Below are positions 25,881 through 33,687 of a DNA stretch of 55,976 bases, one piece after another. Position 1 is the stretch's first letter. Each line of letters begins with the position of its first letter. The notes beneath the pieces are model-generated. The model was not told where the DNA came from. It worked only from the letters and a program-made list of their open reading frames with translations, and did not search any database. The position numbers and the translations under genes are program-made. Source of the DNA: DATLYB01 sp964502525 (GTDB lineage: Bacteria > Bacteroidota > Bacteroidia > Chitinophagales > CAIOSU01); the NCBI GenBank assembly GCA_964502525.1, contig CAZCXH010000011.1, forward strand, positions 1 through 55,976, written 5' to 3'.

Positions 25881-26637
25881 GCTGCTTCAAATAGAATTTA
25901 TCAAAGTCAAAAGCTACCGGGCGTTTTGGGCGATCATCGGAATTTACGCGCTGATTTTTCTTTTATCCACCGCCACGATGGGGCGCATGATGCCCGACAG
26001 CCCGTTATATTCATTTTACAGCTTTCCCGATGTGTGGCACAATCTCGCTTATGTCGCGGGCTACCTGAACATCCTCCCATCCATTTTAATTATCATGCTT
26101 GTCGCCAATGAATATGCTTACAAAACTTTCCGCCAAAACCTGATTGACGGCTTGTCAAGAAAGGAGCTGGTTTATTCCAAATTCATGCTCATCGCTGCAG
26201 TGGCGTTATTCTGCATTTTCTTCATCTTCATTTGGGGCATGGCAAGAGGCATAATAGCCGGGCATTTCGATACGATAGGCGAGATGTTCCAGAAGATGTA
26301 TTTGCTATTTTATTTGTTCATCCAGATAGCCGGTTACATGTCGCTGGCAGCATTGATTGCATTCATTTTTAAAAGAGCTGCTTTCTCCATCCTCATTTTC
26401 CTGGTGTATGTTGTGGCGCTGGAGCGAATCATCAGATGGAGAACGGAAGACAGCATTGACCGTTTTTTCCCGATGAAGGTTTTCGGAGGGTTGATTCCCG
26501 ACACGGGCAGCATTTCCTTTCAGGGGATGTTCGAAACATCAGTTCTTTCGCCCGAATGGTCAGTGGTGATTGCAGTATTGTACGTCCTTGTATTCTTTGG
26601 AGCTTCTTTATTGCTGATGGAAAAATCGAACTTGTAA
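25873..26637 (+). CDS. ABC-2 type transporter permease
   Basis: A 254-residue integral membrane protein with six hydrophobic segments. The first is at about residues 15-38 (A-F-W-A-I-I-G-I-Y-A-L-I-F-L-L) and the last ends at residue 250. The R-Q-N-L-I-D-G-L-S-R-K-E cytosolic loop after helix 2 is the coupling-helix pattern of ABC-2 permeases. It would pair with the ATPase whose gene it overlaps. The ATG at 25873 lies inside the end of the ATPase gene. Its stop codon abuts the stop of the minus-strand RraA-like gene with no base between them. Confidence 0.9.
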   Translation: MRRLLQIEFIKVKSYRAFWAIIGIYALIFLLSTATMGRMMPDSPLYSFYSFPDVWHNLAYVAGYLNILPSILIIMLVANEYAYKTFRQNLIDGLSRKELVYSKFMLIAAVALFCIFFIFIWGMARGIIAGHFDTIGEMFQKMYLLFYLFIQIAGYMSLAALIAFIFKRAAFSILIFLVYVVALERIIRWRTEDSIDRFFPMKVFGGLIPDTGSISFQGMFETSVLSPEWSVVIAVLYVLVFFGASLLLMEKSNL

Positions 26638-27117
26638 TTAACCCACAAGATTTTTTTCAGCAACCAAAATCCCATCCTCATCCGCATAAACAAACTCACC
26701 CGGCTTGAAGGTGGCTGATGCGAAAGTCACAGGGACGTTGATTTCTCCTTCTCCTCCCTTTTTGCTCTTGAAAGGGATGGTGTTCAGCGCTTTCACCCCG
26801 ACATTCATTTTATCAATATCTGCAGAGTCGCGGATGCACCCGTAAATGATCACTCCTTCCCATCCGTTGTCAATCGCCATTTTCGCAAGGTTGTCGCCCA
26901 TCAGAGCATAGCGCAGCGAGCCGCCCCCGTCAACTACGAGCACTTTGCCTTTGCCAGCTTTTCCAAGCATGTCTTTCACCAGCACGTTGTCTTCAAACAC
27001 TTTCACCGTGACGATTTCACCGTGGAATGATTTTTTTTGACCGAAACTCCTGAAGAGCGGCAAAGCGGTTTTCACCTTGCCTTCATGATTATCACTTAAA
27101 TCTGCTGTTTTTATCAT
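26638..27117 (-). CDS. RraA-like protein (regulator of RNase E / HMG aldolase family)
   Basis: A 159-residue RraA-family protein. Members either inhibit RNase E or act as 4-hydroxy-4-methyl-2-oxoglutarate or oxaloacetate-cleaving lyases. Key features are T-A-D-L-S-D near the start, G-K-V-L-V-V-D-G-G-G-S-L-R-Y-A-L-M-G-D, then G-V-I-I-Y-G-C-I-R-D, and a C-terminal G-E-F-V-Y-A-D-E-D-G-I-L-V-A. The G-x-x-R-D motif keeps the Arg and Asp used by the aldolases. Which role applies is not decidable here, so no symbol is given. The convergent ABC permease gene touches its stop. Confidence 0.9.
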   Translation of the reverse strand: MIKTADLSDNHEGKVKTALPLFRSFGQKKSFHGEIVTVKVFEDNVLVKDMLGKAGKGKVLVVDGGGSLRYALMGDNLAKMAIDNGWEGVIIYGCIRDSADIDKMNVGVKALNTIPFKSKKGGEGEINVPVTFASATFKPGEFVYADEDGILVAEKNLVG

Positions 27118-27131
27118 AAATTTTTATTCAA

Positions 27132-27159
27132 CCTTTGCGGACTTTGCGCCTCCGCGTGA
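27132..27159. repeat. CTTTGCGGA/CTTTGCGCC 9-mer array
   Basis: Degenerate tandem 9-mers lie between the RraA-like and beta-barrel genes, both on the minus strand. A related TTTGCG array is at 12567-12595. Confidence 0.5.
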
Positions 27160-27161
27160 AA

Positions 27162-27872
27162 TCATTCTCTCCTGAACGTCAGCATCAGCGCTGCCTGCAC
27201 TCCGAAATTGCCGAGGCTTTCGGACAAATCCAAGCCTGCGGCATTGGGCGCGGTGTTCGGATTGAGCGCGGTATTCAACTCCTGAAAATCGGGGTCCAAA
27301 AATTGAAACTGGTAATATGGCCTGATGGAAAATCCAACCGGTTTTTTCTTTCCGGCAATCATCAGGTCAAGCATGAACGTCATGCCCATCTGGGCTTCTT
27401 TCATCACTTGTTCATAGCCGGCATCATCAATTTCTTCCGTTGCTCCTGTCCGGGTGAATGATTTGAACGAACCGAAATCAAAGGACATCAGCAATCCAGG
27501 GCAAAACACCGTTTCGTTTATCAATGAAAAACCGAAACCCAGGTTGAAGGAATTATTGCGCAGCTTCAAATCTCTTGTTGAATCAGCAGTTTCCGCACTA
27601 TGTTTTGCGTGCCTGCCCACCCATGCCGCTTCAATGGTAATGCCGGTTTGCCCGATCAACCCGACATTCACCGCTGCCCCGCGCATGAATCCGAAATCAT
27701 CCATCTGTTTGGTCAAAATTCCAGCCCTTTGTTCATTGTAGCTTTTGATGACATAATCAAGCGAGCTGTTATTGATGAAACTGAAATTCGCGCCTCCCCC
27801 GACATACAGGATTTGGGCTCCGGAAGCCGTTGTGACCAACAGGAATGAAACCAAATTGAGCGTGTTTCTCAT
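27162..27872 (-). CDS. Predicted outer-membrane beta-barrel protein
   Basis: A 236-residue exported protein with no confident family. From the ATG at 27872 there is a signal peptide (L-N-L-V-S-F-L-L-V-T-T-A-S-G-A-Q); the in-frame start at 27941 would add residues before it. The mature part alternates hydrophobic and polar residues in strands such as I-L-Y-V-G-G-G-A-N-F-S-F and F-N-L-G-F-G-F-S. It ends A-A-L-M-L-T-F-R-R-E, so the barrel call rests on pattern rather than a terminal aromatic. It is divergent from the flippase operon and may share regulation only by position. Confidence 0.7.
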   Translation of the reverse strand: MRNTLNLVSFLLVTTASGAQILYVGGGANFSFINNSSLDYVIKSYNEQRAGILTKQMDDFGFMRGAAVNVGLIGQTGITIEAAWVGRHAKHSAETADSTRDLKLRNNSFNLGFGFSLINETVFCPGLLMSFDFGSFKSFTRTGATEEIDDAGYEQVMKEAQMGMTFMLDLMIAGKKKPVGFSIRPYYQFQFLDPDFQELNTALNPNTAPNAAGLDLSESLGNFGVQAALMLTFRRE

Positions 27873-27951
27873 TGAACAGCAATAAAAGTAGTTACTCCGA
27901 ATGTGCTGATAGTTCTCTTTTTCCACAAGAATCCGTTTCACAACTTTTAAC

Positions 27952-27981
27952 TTGCTCCGATAGCAAATCCCCTATTTTTAG
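27952..27981 (+). promoter_or_regulatory. Candidate promoter for the flippase-gatA cluster
   Basis: TTG (27952-27954) is followed after 18 bases by TATTTTTA (27973-27980), within CTATTTTTAG. Spacing is close to that of Bacteroidota sigma-A promoters, but the -7 box differs from TAnnTTTG. The heptad array (28027-28052) would lie in the leader of the mRNA. Confidence 0.45.
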
Positions 27982-28026
27982 ACGTTGAGATTAAGATTGA
28001 TGCGATTGACGCTGACTCACATCGCC

Positions 28027-28052
28027 AATCATCAATCATCAATCATCAATCC
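28027..28052 (+). repeat. AATCATC heptad array abutting the flippase start
   Basis: Three perfect AATCATC units (28027-28047) plus AATCC end three bases before the TTG start at 28056. Upstream, GATTAAGATTGATGC (27989-28003) is a degenerate inverse-complement arm (GATTGAT). The array therefore forms one side of a potential hairpin. Confidence 0.75.
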
Positions 28053-28055
28053 AAT

Positions 28056-29546
28056 TTGTCAATTCTAAAAAAACTCGCTGGGCAAACCGCCATCTACGGT
28101 TTGAGCAGCATTATCGGCAGGTTTCTCAATTACCTGCTCGTGCCGGTTTATACCAGGATTTTCTTGGATGCCGAGTATGGAGTGGTAACGGAGTTATATG
28201 CATACGTAGCGTTTTTCACCGTGCTCTATACCTACGGCATGGAGACCGCCTACTTCCGTTTTTCTGAAAAAGAAAAAAACTACGACACGGTTTTCTCCAC
28301 GTCATTTCTTTCGATTGCTTTCTCCACCATTTTGCTGACATGCGTATTCATTTTCTTCTCCGGAGAAATCGCTGCTCACCTCGACTATCCCGACCATCCG
28401 GAATACATCACCTGGTTTGCCCTGATCCTCGCATTCGATTCGTTAACGGCCATTCCGTTTGCCCGTATCCGGCAGAAGGGACGGCCAATAAAATTTGCCT
28501 CCATCCGCATCATCAATATCCTCGCAAACATCGGCTTGAATATGTTTTTTCTTGTTGTTTGCCCCTGGATAATGAAGCACGGCAATCCGGAATTTGCGGG
28601 CTTGATTCAGAAAATCTATGATCCCCAAATAGGTGTCGGCTATGTGTTCATCTCCAATCTTATTGCAAGCGCCATCATGTTTGCGCTCACCTGCACCGAA
28701 GTTGTCAAGCATCGCATATCTTTTGACGGCAAGCTTTGGAAGGAGATGATGATTTACGCGCTGCCCCTATTGCTGGTGGGCTTTGCCGGCATCGTTGACG
28801 AGATGACCGGACGCGCGCTGCTGAAATGGCTGCTGCCCGGCACTCCTGATGAAAACCTTGCCCAGCTTGGCATTTATGGCGCCTGCTACAAGCTGGCAAT
28901 GCTGGTGTCCTTGTTCACGCAGGCTTTTCGCTACGCGGCAGAGCCGTTCTTTTTTTCACATGCAAAAGAGAAAAATGCACCGCAGACATTTGCCCGTGTC
29001 ACAAAATACTTCGTCATCATCGGTTGCCTGATGTTTTTGGTCATCATGCTGTATATTGACATCGCGAAACATTTTATCGGGGAGAACTTCCGCTCCGGGC
29101 TGAAGGTGGTGCCCATCCTGCTGTGGGCTAACATTGCGCTGGGCGCTTATTACAATCTGTCCGTTTGGTACAAGCTCACCGACAAAACCATGACCGGTGC
29201 TTTTATCTCAATTGCAGGCGCGGTTCTTACCATTGCCCTCAATATCGCGCTGATTCCCGTGCTGGGCTATGTCGGCTCGGCATGGGCAACGTTGAGTTGC
29301 TACGTTTTCATGGCGGTGGTTTCTTATGCGCTCGGGCAACGGCATTACCCCATACCTTATGAAATCGGGAAAATCATGGGCTACTGCGTTTTGGCATTAG
29401 CGTTTTATTGGGGAAGCGCGTGGCTGCAATCATTTCTTGGATTTTCAGGCTTGACTGCTTATGCTTTAAGTCTCCTTTATTTAGCTGTATTTCTTGCTGT
29501 TGTCTGGAAGTTTGATTTCTCGGACAAACGCAAAGCCGCTGTGTAA
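28056..29546 (+). CDS. Polysaccharide/lipopolysaccharide flippase (MATE/Wzx-like)
   Basis: A 496-residue membrane protein with about 12-14 hydrophobic helices spread evenly along its length. The start L-K-K-L-A-G-Q-T-A-I-Y-G-L-S-S-I-I-G-R-F-L-N-Y-L-L-V-P-V-Y-T-R is typical of oligosaccharide flippases of the MOP superfamily. It would move lipid-linked glycans across the inner membrane for surface polysaccharide or glycoprotein assembly. No ATG is available, and TTG 28056 directly follows a heptad array. It overlaps the open frame of dut only if dut starts at 29546; with dut at 29603 the gap is 56 bases. Confidence 0.9.
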   Translation: MSILKKLAGQTAIYGLSSIIGRFLNYLLVPVYTRIFLDAEYGVVTELYAYVAFFTVLYTYGMETAYFRFSEKEKNYDTVFSTSFLSIAFSTILLTCVFIFFSGEIAAHLDYPDHPEYITWFALILAFDSLTAIPFARIRQKGRPIKFASIRIINILANIGLNMFFLVVCPWIMKHGNPEFAGLIQKIYDPQIGVGYVFISNLIASAIMFALTCTEVVKHRISFDGKLWKEMMIYALPLLLVGFAGIVDEMTGRALLKWLLPGTPDENLAQLGIYGACYKLAMLVSLFTQAFRYAAEPFFFSHAKEKNAPQTFARVTKYFVIIGCLMFLVIMLYIDIAKHFIGENFRSGLKVVPILLWANIALGAYYNLSVWYKLTDKTMTGAFISIAGAVLTIALNIALIPVLGYVGSAWATLSCYVFMAVVSYALGQRHYPIPYEIGKIMGYCVLALAFYWGSAWLQSFLGFSGLTAYALSLLYLAVFLAVVWKFDFSDKRKAAV

Positions 29547-29588
29547 TGAATAATGACTCAACAGGGGGCAAGCGTAAGAATCAAGATG

Positions 29589-29596
29589 TATCTTTG
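29589..29596 (+). promoter_or_regulatory. TATCTTTG -7 element directly before dut
   Basis: A perfect TAnnTTTG lies six bases before the dut ATG at 29603. If used, the transcript would be leaderless or nearly so. It also argues for 29603 rather than 29546 as the start. No -33 box was recognised. Confidence 0.4.
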
Positions 29597-29602
29597 CCAA
29601 CC

Positions 29603-30040
29603 ATGTTTGTAAAAATCATCAATCGTTCCGATAATCCCCTGCCTGAATATAAAACCGCGCATTCGGCTGGCGTTGATTTGATGGCTTTTCTGCCAAAAGG
29701 AGAAGTTGTATTAAAGCCGCTTGAAAGAAAAGTCATTCCAACGGGATTGTTTCTGGAGTTGCCGGAAGGCTGCGAGGCGCAGGTGCGCCCCAGAAGCGGA
29801 TTAGCGGCAAAAAGCGGCATCACCGTTCTCAACTCGCCCGGAACCATTGACGCAGATTATCGCGGTGAGGTGGGAGTAATTCTGGTGAATCTTTCCAGCG
29901 AAAATTTCACCGTGAAATCAGGCGACCGCATCGCGCAGATGGTGATCGGCAAATATGAAAAAGCGGAATTTGTGGAAGCGGCAGAATTGGAAGAGACTGA
30001 ACGCGGGGCAGGAGGATTCGGGCATACAGGAGTGAGATAA
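29603..30040 (+). CDS. dut: dUTP diphosphatase
   Basis: A 145-residue trimeric dUTPase that converts dUTP to dUMP and pyrophosphate, keeping uracil out of DNA. All five motifs are present: A-H-S-A-G-V-D-L, P-R-S-G-L-A-A-K-S-G-I, G-T-I-D-A-D-Y-R-G-E, G-D-R-I-A-Q-M-V and the C-terminal R-G-A-G-G-F-G-H-T-G arm. The start at 29603 (F-V-K-I-I-N-R-S) gives the standard length; an upstream in-frame ATG at 29546 adds 19 residues with no conservation. Two repeat arrays (30041-30121) fill the gap to the next gene. Confidence 0.95.
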   Translation: MFVKIINRSDNPLPEYKTAHSAGVDLMAFLPKGEVVLKPLERKVIPTGLFLELPEGCEAQVRPRSGLAAKSGITVLNSPGTIDADYRGEVGVILVNLSSENFTVKSGDRIAQMVIGKYEKAEFVEAAELEETERGAGGFGHTGVR

Positions 30041-30072
30041 TTCGATCGTTCGATGATTCGATAATTTGAAGA
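30041..30072. repeat. TTCGATNN octamer array
   Basis: Units TTCGATCG, TTCGATGA, TTCGATAA and TTTGAAGA run directly from the base after the dut stop codon. The sequence resembles the ATCATCGA units at 53556-53571 read in complement. Confidence 0.7.
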
Positions 30073-30084
30073 TGGACACTGCTT

Positions 30085-30121
30085 CAATACTCAACACGCA
30101 ACACTCAACACCCAACACGCA
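30085..30121 (+). repeat. CAACACN heptad array ending at a start codon
   Basis: Five 7-mers, CAATACT, CAACACG, CAACACT, CAACACC and CAACACG, are followed by CA and the ATG of the nucleotidyltransferase at 30122. The array therefore occupies the whole ribosome-binding region, and no purine-rich Shine-Dalgarno is present. Confidence 0.8.
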
Positions 30122-31123
30122 ATGAAGATCATCGTTCCAATGGCAGGCATGGGCAAGCGGATGCGTCCGCATACGCTCACCATTCCCAAGCCGCTGATTC
30201 CGATTGCAGGCAAGCCGATTGTGCAAAGGCTGGTGGAAGACATCAGCCGTATGAGCGATGAGAAGGTGGATGAAGTGGCTTTCATCATCGGCAACTTCGG
30301 AGAAGAAGTGGAAAAGCAATTGATAAAGATCGCAGAAAATCTTGGCGCGAAAGGCACCATTCATTACCAGCCAGAGGCGCTCGGCACGGGGCATGCGATT
30401 TTATGCGCGGAAAAAGCTCTGAAAGGTCATCTCATTGTTGCCTTTGCCGACACGCTGTTTAGGGCTAATTTTAAGATAAACGCGAACGAAGACGGGGTGA
30501 TTTGGGTTCATAAAGTGGAAAATCCAAAGCAGTTTGGCGTGGTGAAAATCGGGAAAGAAGGCGTTATCACTGAATTTGTCGAAAAGCCCGAGCATTTTGT
30601 ATCCGACCTTGCCATCATTGGAATTTATTATTTCAAGGACGGTGAGAACCTGAAGAAAGAATTGCAGTACCTCATTGACCATAATATCAAAGACAAAGGC
30701 GAATACCAGTTGACAAGCGCCCTTGAGAACATGAAGAACAAGGGAATGAAGATTAAGAGCGGGGAGGTGGTGGAATGGCTCGACTGCGGCAATAAGGACG
30801 CAACAGTTTACACCAACATGCGTGTTTTGGAGATAAGTAAAAACGGACAGGTGGAAACTGAAACTCCCGTGATGGAAGATGCTGTGATCATCGAGCCTTG
30901 CTATATTGGTCGAAACGTGCACATCACCCGGTCTGTCATCGGGCCGCATGTGTCTATCGGGGACAATTCAGACATCCGGAATTCCGTTATAAGCAACAGT
31001 ATCATCCAAAATCACACGCGCATTGAAGATAAAGTGGTCGCTAATTCAATGATCGGCAACCATGTGCATTTTTCCTCCAAAGCGGAAGAAGTGAGCATCG
31101 GTGATTATTCAACCTTAAAATGA
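30122..31123 (+). CDS. Sugar-phosphate nucleotidyltransferase with left-handed beta-helix
   Basis: A 333-residue NDP-sugar pyrophosphorylase-type protein, which makes NDP-sugars from NTP and sugar 1-phosphate. The Rossmann-like N-terminal domain begins I-V-P-M-A-G-M-G-K-R-M-R-P, the G-x-G-x-R nucleotide loop, followed by P-K-P-L-I-P-I-A-G-K-P. G-T-G-H-A-I and V-A-F-A-D-T lie in the substrate site. From about residue 250, hexapeptide-like I-G-R-N-V-H-I-T-R-S-V-I-G repeats form a left-handed beta-helix. The sugar (Glc, GlcNAc or Man) cannot be told. Its last four bases (ATGA) overlap the next gene, so translation is probably coupled. Confidence 0.93.
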   Translation: MKIIVPMAGMGKRMRPHTLTIPKPLIPIAGKPIVQRLVEDISRMSDEKVDEVAFIIGNFGEEVEKQLIKIAENLGAKGTIHYQPEALGTGHAILCAEKALKGHLIVAFADTLFRANFKINANEDGVIWVHKVENPKQFGVVKIGKEGVITEFVEKPEHFVSDLAIIGIYYFKDGENLKKELQYLIDHNIKDKGEYQLTSALENMKNKGMKIKSGEVVEWLDCGNKDATVYTNMRVLEISKNGQVETETPVMEDAVIIEPCYIGRNVHITRSVIGPHVSIGDNSDIRNSVISNSIIQNHTRIEDKVVANSMIGNHVHFSSKAEEVSIGDYSTLK

Positions 31124-32868
31124 AGAATTTGAGAATACATATTGCTCTTTTGATTTTTTCATCTTCGATCCTGTGGGGTTGCAGTACTTCCAAAGAAACG
31201 GCATTGGTGGTTGAAGAATCTCCGAAGGAAGCGAACCTCTCAATAGATAATCAACTGGCGCAGGAGGCATTCATTGACGGAATAAAAGCGAAGCTGCTCG
31301 AAGACTATCAGGAGGCAGGCAGGTATTTTGAAAAGAGCATCAAGCTCGACCCTGCCAACCATGCCGCGATGTATGAACTGGCGAATATTTACTTCCGGGA
31401 AGGAAATTTCGACATGTCGCTGAAGTACATCAAATCTGCAGTGCAACTGGATGCAACGAATAAGTGGTATTCGCTGCTGTATGCGGAAGTGCTCTCCTAT
31501 AAGGGGCAGTTTGTTGAAGCCGCCTCCGTTTATGAAAAGCTTCTGAAAATACATCCAGCGGAGTTCGATCTGTACTTCGACTGGGCCTTCATGCTGGTGA
31601 AGGCGGAGAAGTTGGACGATGCCATAAAAGTTTATGATTTATATGAATCCAAAGCGGGAGTGGATGAAAATGTGATCGCGCAGAAGCAAAGGCTGTATGT
31701 GCGGCTTGGAAAGATTGACAAGGCGGTGGCTGAAGTGAGAAAGCTGATTGACAGCGATCCGCAGGAACCCCGTTATTATAAAATGCTCGCGGATTTGTAT
31801 GAGGCAAACGACATGAAGGATAAGGCAGCGAAGGCGTATGAAGAGTTGCTTGAAATTGACAAGGACAATCCGAATGCGCTCATCTACCTGGCTGAGATGT
31901 ATCGGGTGAAAGGCGACAGGGCGACTTCCATAGAGTATCTCAAAAAAGCTTTTTCCAATCCCGATCTTCCTATTGATGCGAAAGTGCGCATCCTGTTTCC
32001 TTACCTGCAAAAGTTGATGGCAGGAGAGCAGGAGCAGAAGGAGGAGGCTTTCACGCTTGCAGAGTTGCTCATTGAAACGCATCCGTCAGAACCGAAGGCT
32101 CATGCTATCTACGGAGACCTCCTTTACCAGGACGAGCAGTTTGAAGACGCCCTCGCCCAATATCAGCAGGCGCTGGAGATTGACAGCAGCGTATTTGAAG
32201 TGTGGCAGCAGATTTTTTTCATTCATTCGGAGATGAAGCAGCATCAGGAACTGGAGAAAGCCACCCAATCCGCATTGGATTTTTTTCCTAATCAACCGCT
32301 TGTTTATTTTTTTAACGGAGTAGCCAAAAACGCATTGAAAAAATACAAGGAAGCTGTGGAGATACTGAAGCTGGGCGAGCCCCTCGTGGTTGACAATCCA
32401 CCGCTGAAGGCGCAGATTCTTTCAACGATGGGCGAGTCTTACAATGACCTTAAAGAATATGCTCTTTCGGACAGCTCATTTGAAAAAGCGTTGCAGTTTG
32501 ACCCCGACAATGCCTATACGATGAATAACTACAGCTATTATTTATCGGTGAGGGGCGAAAATTTGGAACGGGCACGCGAACTGTCGGAGAAATCAAATAA
32601 ACTGGTGACTGATAATGATGCGTTTCAGGATACCTATGCCTGGATTCTCTATAAGCTGGAGAAATATAATGACGCCAAGGAATGGATTGAGAAAGCTCTG
32701 AAAAATGGTGGCGAGGAAAGCCCGGTCATCATTGAGCACTATGGAGACATCCTATTTAAGCTGGGCGAAGTTGACAAGGCAGTCACCTACTGGCAAAAAG
32801 CAAAGTCGCTCGGCTCCGAGTCGGAAATCATCGGCAAGAAAATAGCCGACCGGAAGATATACGAATAG
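31120..32868 (+). CDS. TPR-repeat outer-membrane-type lipoprotein
   Basis: A 582-residue lipoprotein. The signal ends in a lipobox (S-I-L-W-G-C-S-T). From residue 45 onward it is almost all tetratricopeptide repeats, roughly 12-14 units. Examples are Y-Q-E-A-G-R-Y-F-E-K-S-I-K-L-D-P, F-E-D-A-L-A-Q-Y-Q-Q-A-L-E-I-D and V-D-K-A-V-T-Y-W-Q-K-A-K. Such scaffolds hold envelope complexes together. The gene sits between the nucleotidyltransferase (4-base overlap) and a DUF4292 lipoprotein. That neighbourhood suggests a role in envelope glycan or lipoprotein assembly (inference). It is followed by an inverted heptad-array pair starting five bases after the stop. Confidence 0.92.
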   Translation: MKNLRIHIALLIFSSSILWGCSTSKETALVVEESPKEANLSIDNQLAQEAFIDGIKAKLLEDYQEAGRYFEKSIKLDPANHAAMYELANIYFREGNFDMSLKYIKSAVQLDATNKWYSLLYAEVLSYKGQFVEAASVYEKLLKIHPAEFDLYFDWAFMLVKAEKLDDAIKVYDLYESKAGVDENVIAQKQRLYVRLGKIDKAVAEVRKLIDSDPQEPRYYKMLADLYEANDMKDKAAKAYEELLEIDKDNPNALIYLAEMYRVKGDRATSIEYLKKAFSNPDLPIDAKVRILFPYLQKLMAGEQEQKEEAFTLAELLIETHPSEPKAHAIYGDLLYQDEQFEDALAQYQQALEIDSSVFEVWQQIFFIHSEMKQHQELEKATQSALDFFPNQPLVYFFNGVAKNALKKYKEAVEILKLGEPLVVDNPPLKAQILSTMGESYNDLKEYALSDSSFEKALQFDPDNAYTMNNYSYYLSVRGENLERARELSEKSNKLVTDNDAFQDTYAWILYKLEKYNDAKEWIEKALKNGGEESPVIIEHYGDILFKLGEVDKAVTYWQKAKSLGSESEIIGKKIADRKIYE

Positions 32869-32872
32869 TTTA

Positions 32873-32944
32873 AAGTTTGAAGTTTGAGGTTTAAAGTTGT
32901 TAAACGGAGCCTGTTTCAAACTTCAAACTTCAACCTTCAAACTC
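32873..32944. repeat. Paired inverted heptad arrays AAGTTTG / CAAACTT
   Basis: Left array: AAGTTTG, AAGTTTG, AGGTTTA, AAGTTGT (32873-32900). Right array: CAAACTT, CAAACTT, CAACCTT, CAAACTC (32917-32944). They are complementary across a 16-base loop, giving a potential stem of four heptads. The pair covers the start region of the DUF4292 gene. Confidence 0.85.
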
Positions 32945-33687
32945 TAAATTGCTGCATTCTTCTTTCAATAAGTTTCTTCCTGTTCTCTTGCAAATCGTCA
33001 AAAGAAGCTTCAAAAACTCCATCAAAGAAGTTCGATACCGATTCGATATTTGCCGAATTGGAAAGGGGCGCCATTCCATTTGAATGGATGCACGCCAAGG
33101 CGAGGGTTGGCTATGAAGACAAATCGCTGTCAAAAAGTTTCACCGCCAGCATCCGCATGCGCAGGGACAGCGTCATCTGGATTTCGGTTACGACAATGAT
33201 GGGAGTGGAAGCCGCAAGGCTATTGATTCGTGACGACACTGTGTTCCTGTTGGACAAGCTCAATAAAAAATATCAAACCGAGCCGCTTTCATACCTTGAA
33301 AATTATTTCCCATTCCGGTTCGACATCCGCTTGCTGCAAAAAATATTGATTGGCAATGCGCTGATGGTTGAAGCTGATGATTCTGCAATCAAAAAGAATA
33401 AGCAAGGGTTCACGATTTCTTCCGAGAACAATTTATACCGTTATGCAATAAATTTGAATGAGCAAGATCTCTCAATATCCACAGAACATCTCATTGATAA
33501 ACAAAAGGATAGGAAGATTGCGTTAGTATTTGATGATTATAAAAATGAGGCGGGCAGGTTATTTTCATACGCGAGAAACATCAGCTTTTCGGGTGATGAA
33601 AAAATATCGCTTACGCTTAAATTCTCAAAGGTGAAATGGGATGAGCCGCAGGTGTTTCCGTTTCATGTGGGGGAGAAATATGAATAA
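32884..33687 (+). CDS. DUF4292 lipoprotein (LolB-like fold), unusual start
   Basis: About 267 residues if TTG 32884 is used. The lipoprotein signal (I-L-L-S-I-S-F-F-L-F-S-C-K-S-S) is followed by a region matching DUF4292: W-M-H-A-K-A-R-V-G-Y, S-F-T-A-S-I-R-M-R-R-D-S-V-I-W-I and a later L-L-I-G-N-A-L-M-V. DUF4292 proteins are LolA/LolB-like envelope lipoproteins of Bacteroidota. No ATG precedes the signal peptide. The only standard alternative start, TTG 32884, lies inside the inverted heptad arrays, so the native start may have been overwritten by the repeat. The real start is uncertain. The stop overlaps the probable ATG of the M23 gene. Confidence 0.82.
   Translation: MRFKVVKRSLFQTSNFNLQTLNCCILLSISFFLFSCKSSKEASKTPSKKFDTDSIFAELERGAIPFEWMHAKARVGYEDKSLSKSFTASIRMRRDSVIWISVTTMMGVEAARLLIRDDTVFLLDKLNKKYQTEPLSYLENYFPFRFDIRLLQKILIGNALMVEADDSAIKKNKQGFTISSENNLYRYAINLNEQDLSISTEHLIDKQKDRKIALVFDDYKNEAGRLFSYARNISFSGDEKISLTLKFSKVKWDEPQVFPFHVGEKYE

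Noticed and set aside
27989..28052. Possible CRISPR array at the AATCATC repeats
   Set aside because: Units are 7 nt without spacers; a CRISPR repeat would be about 25-40 nt with unique spacers.
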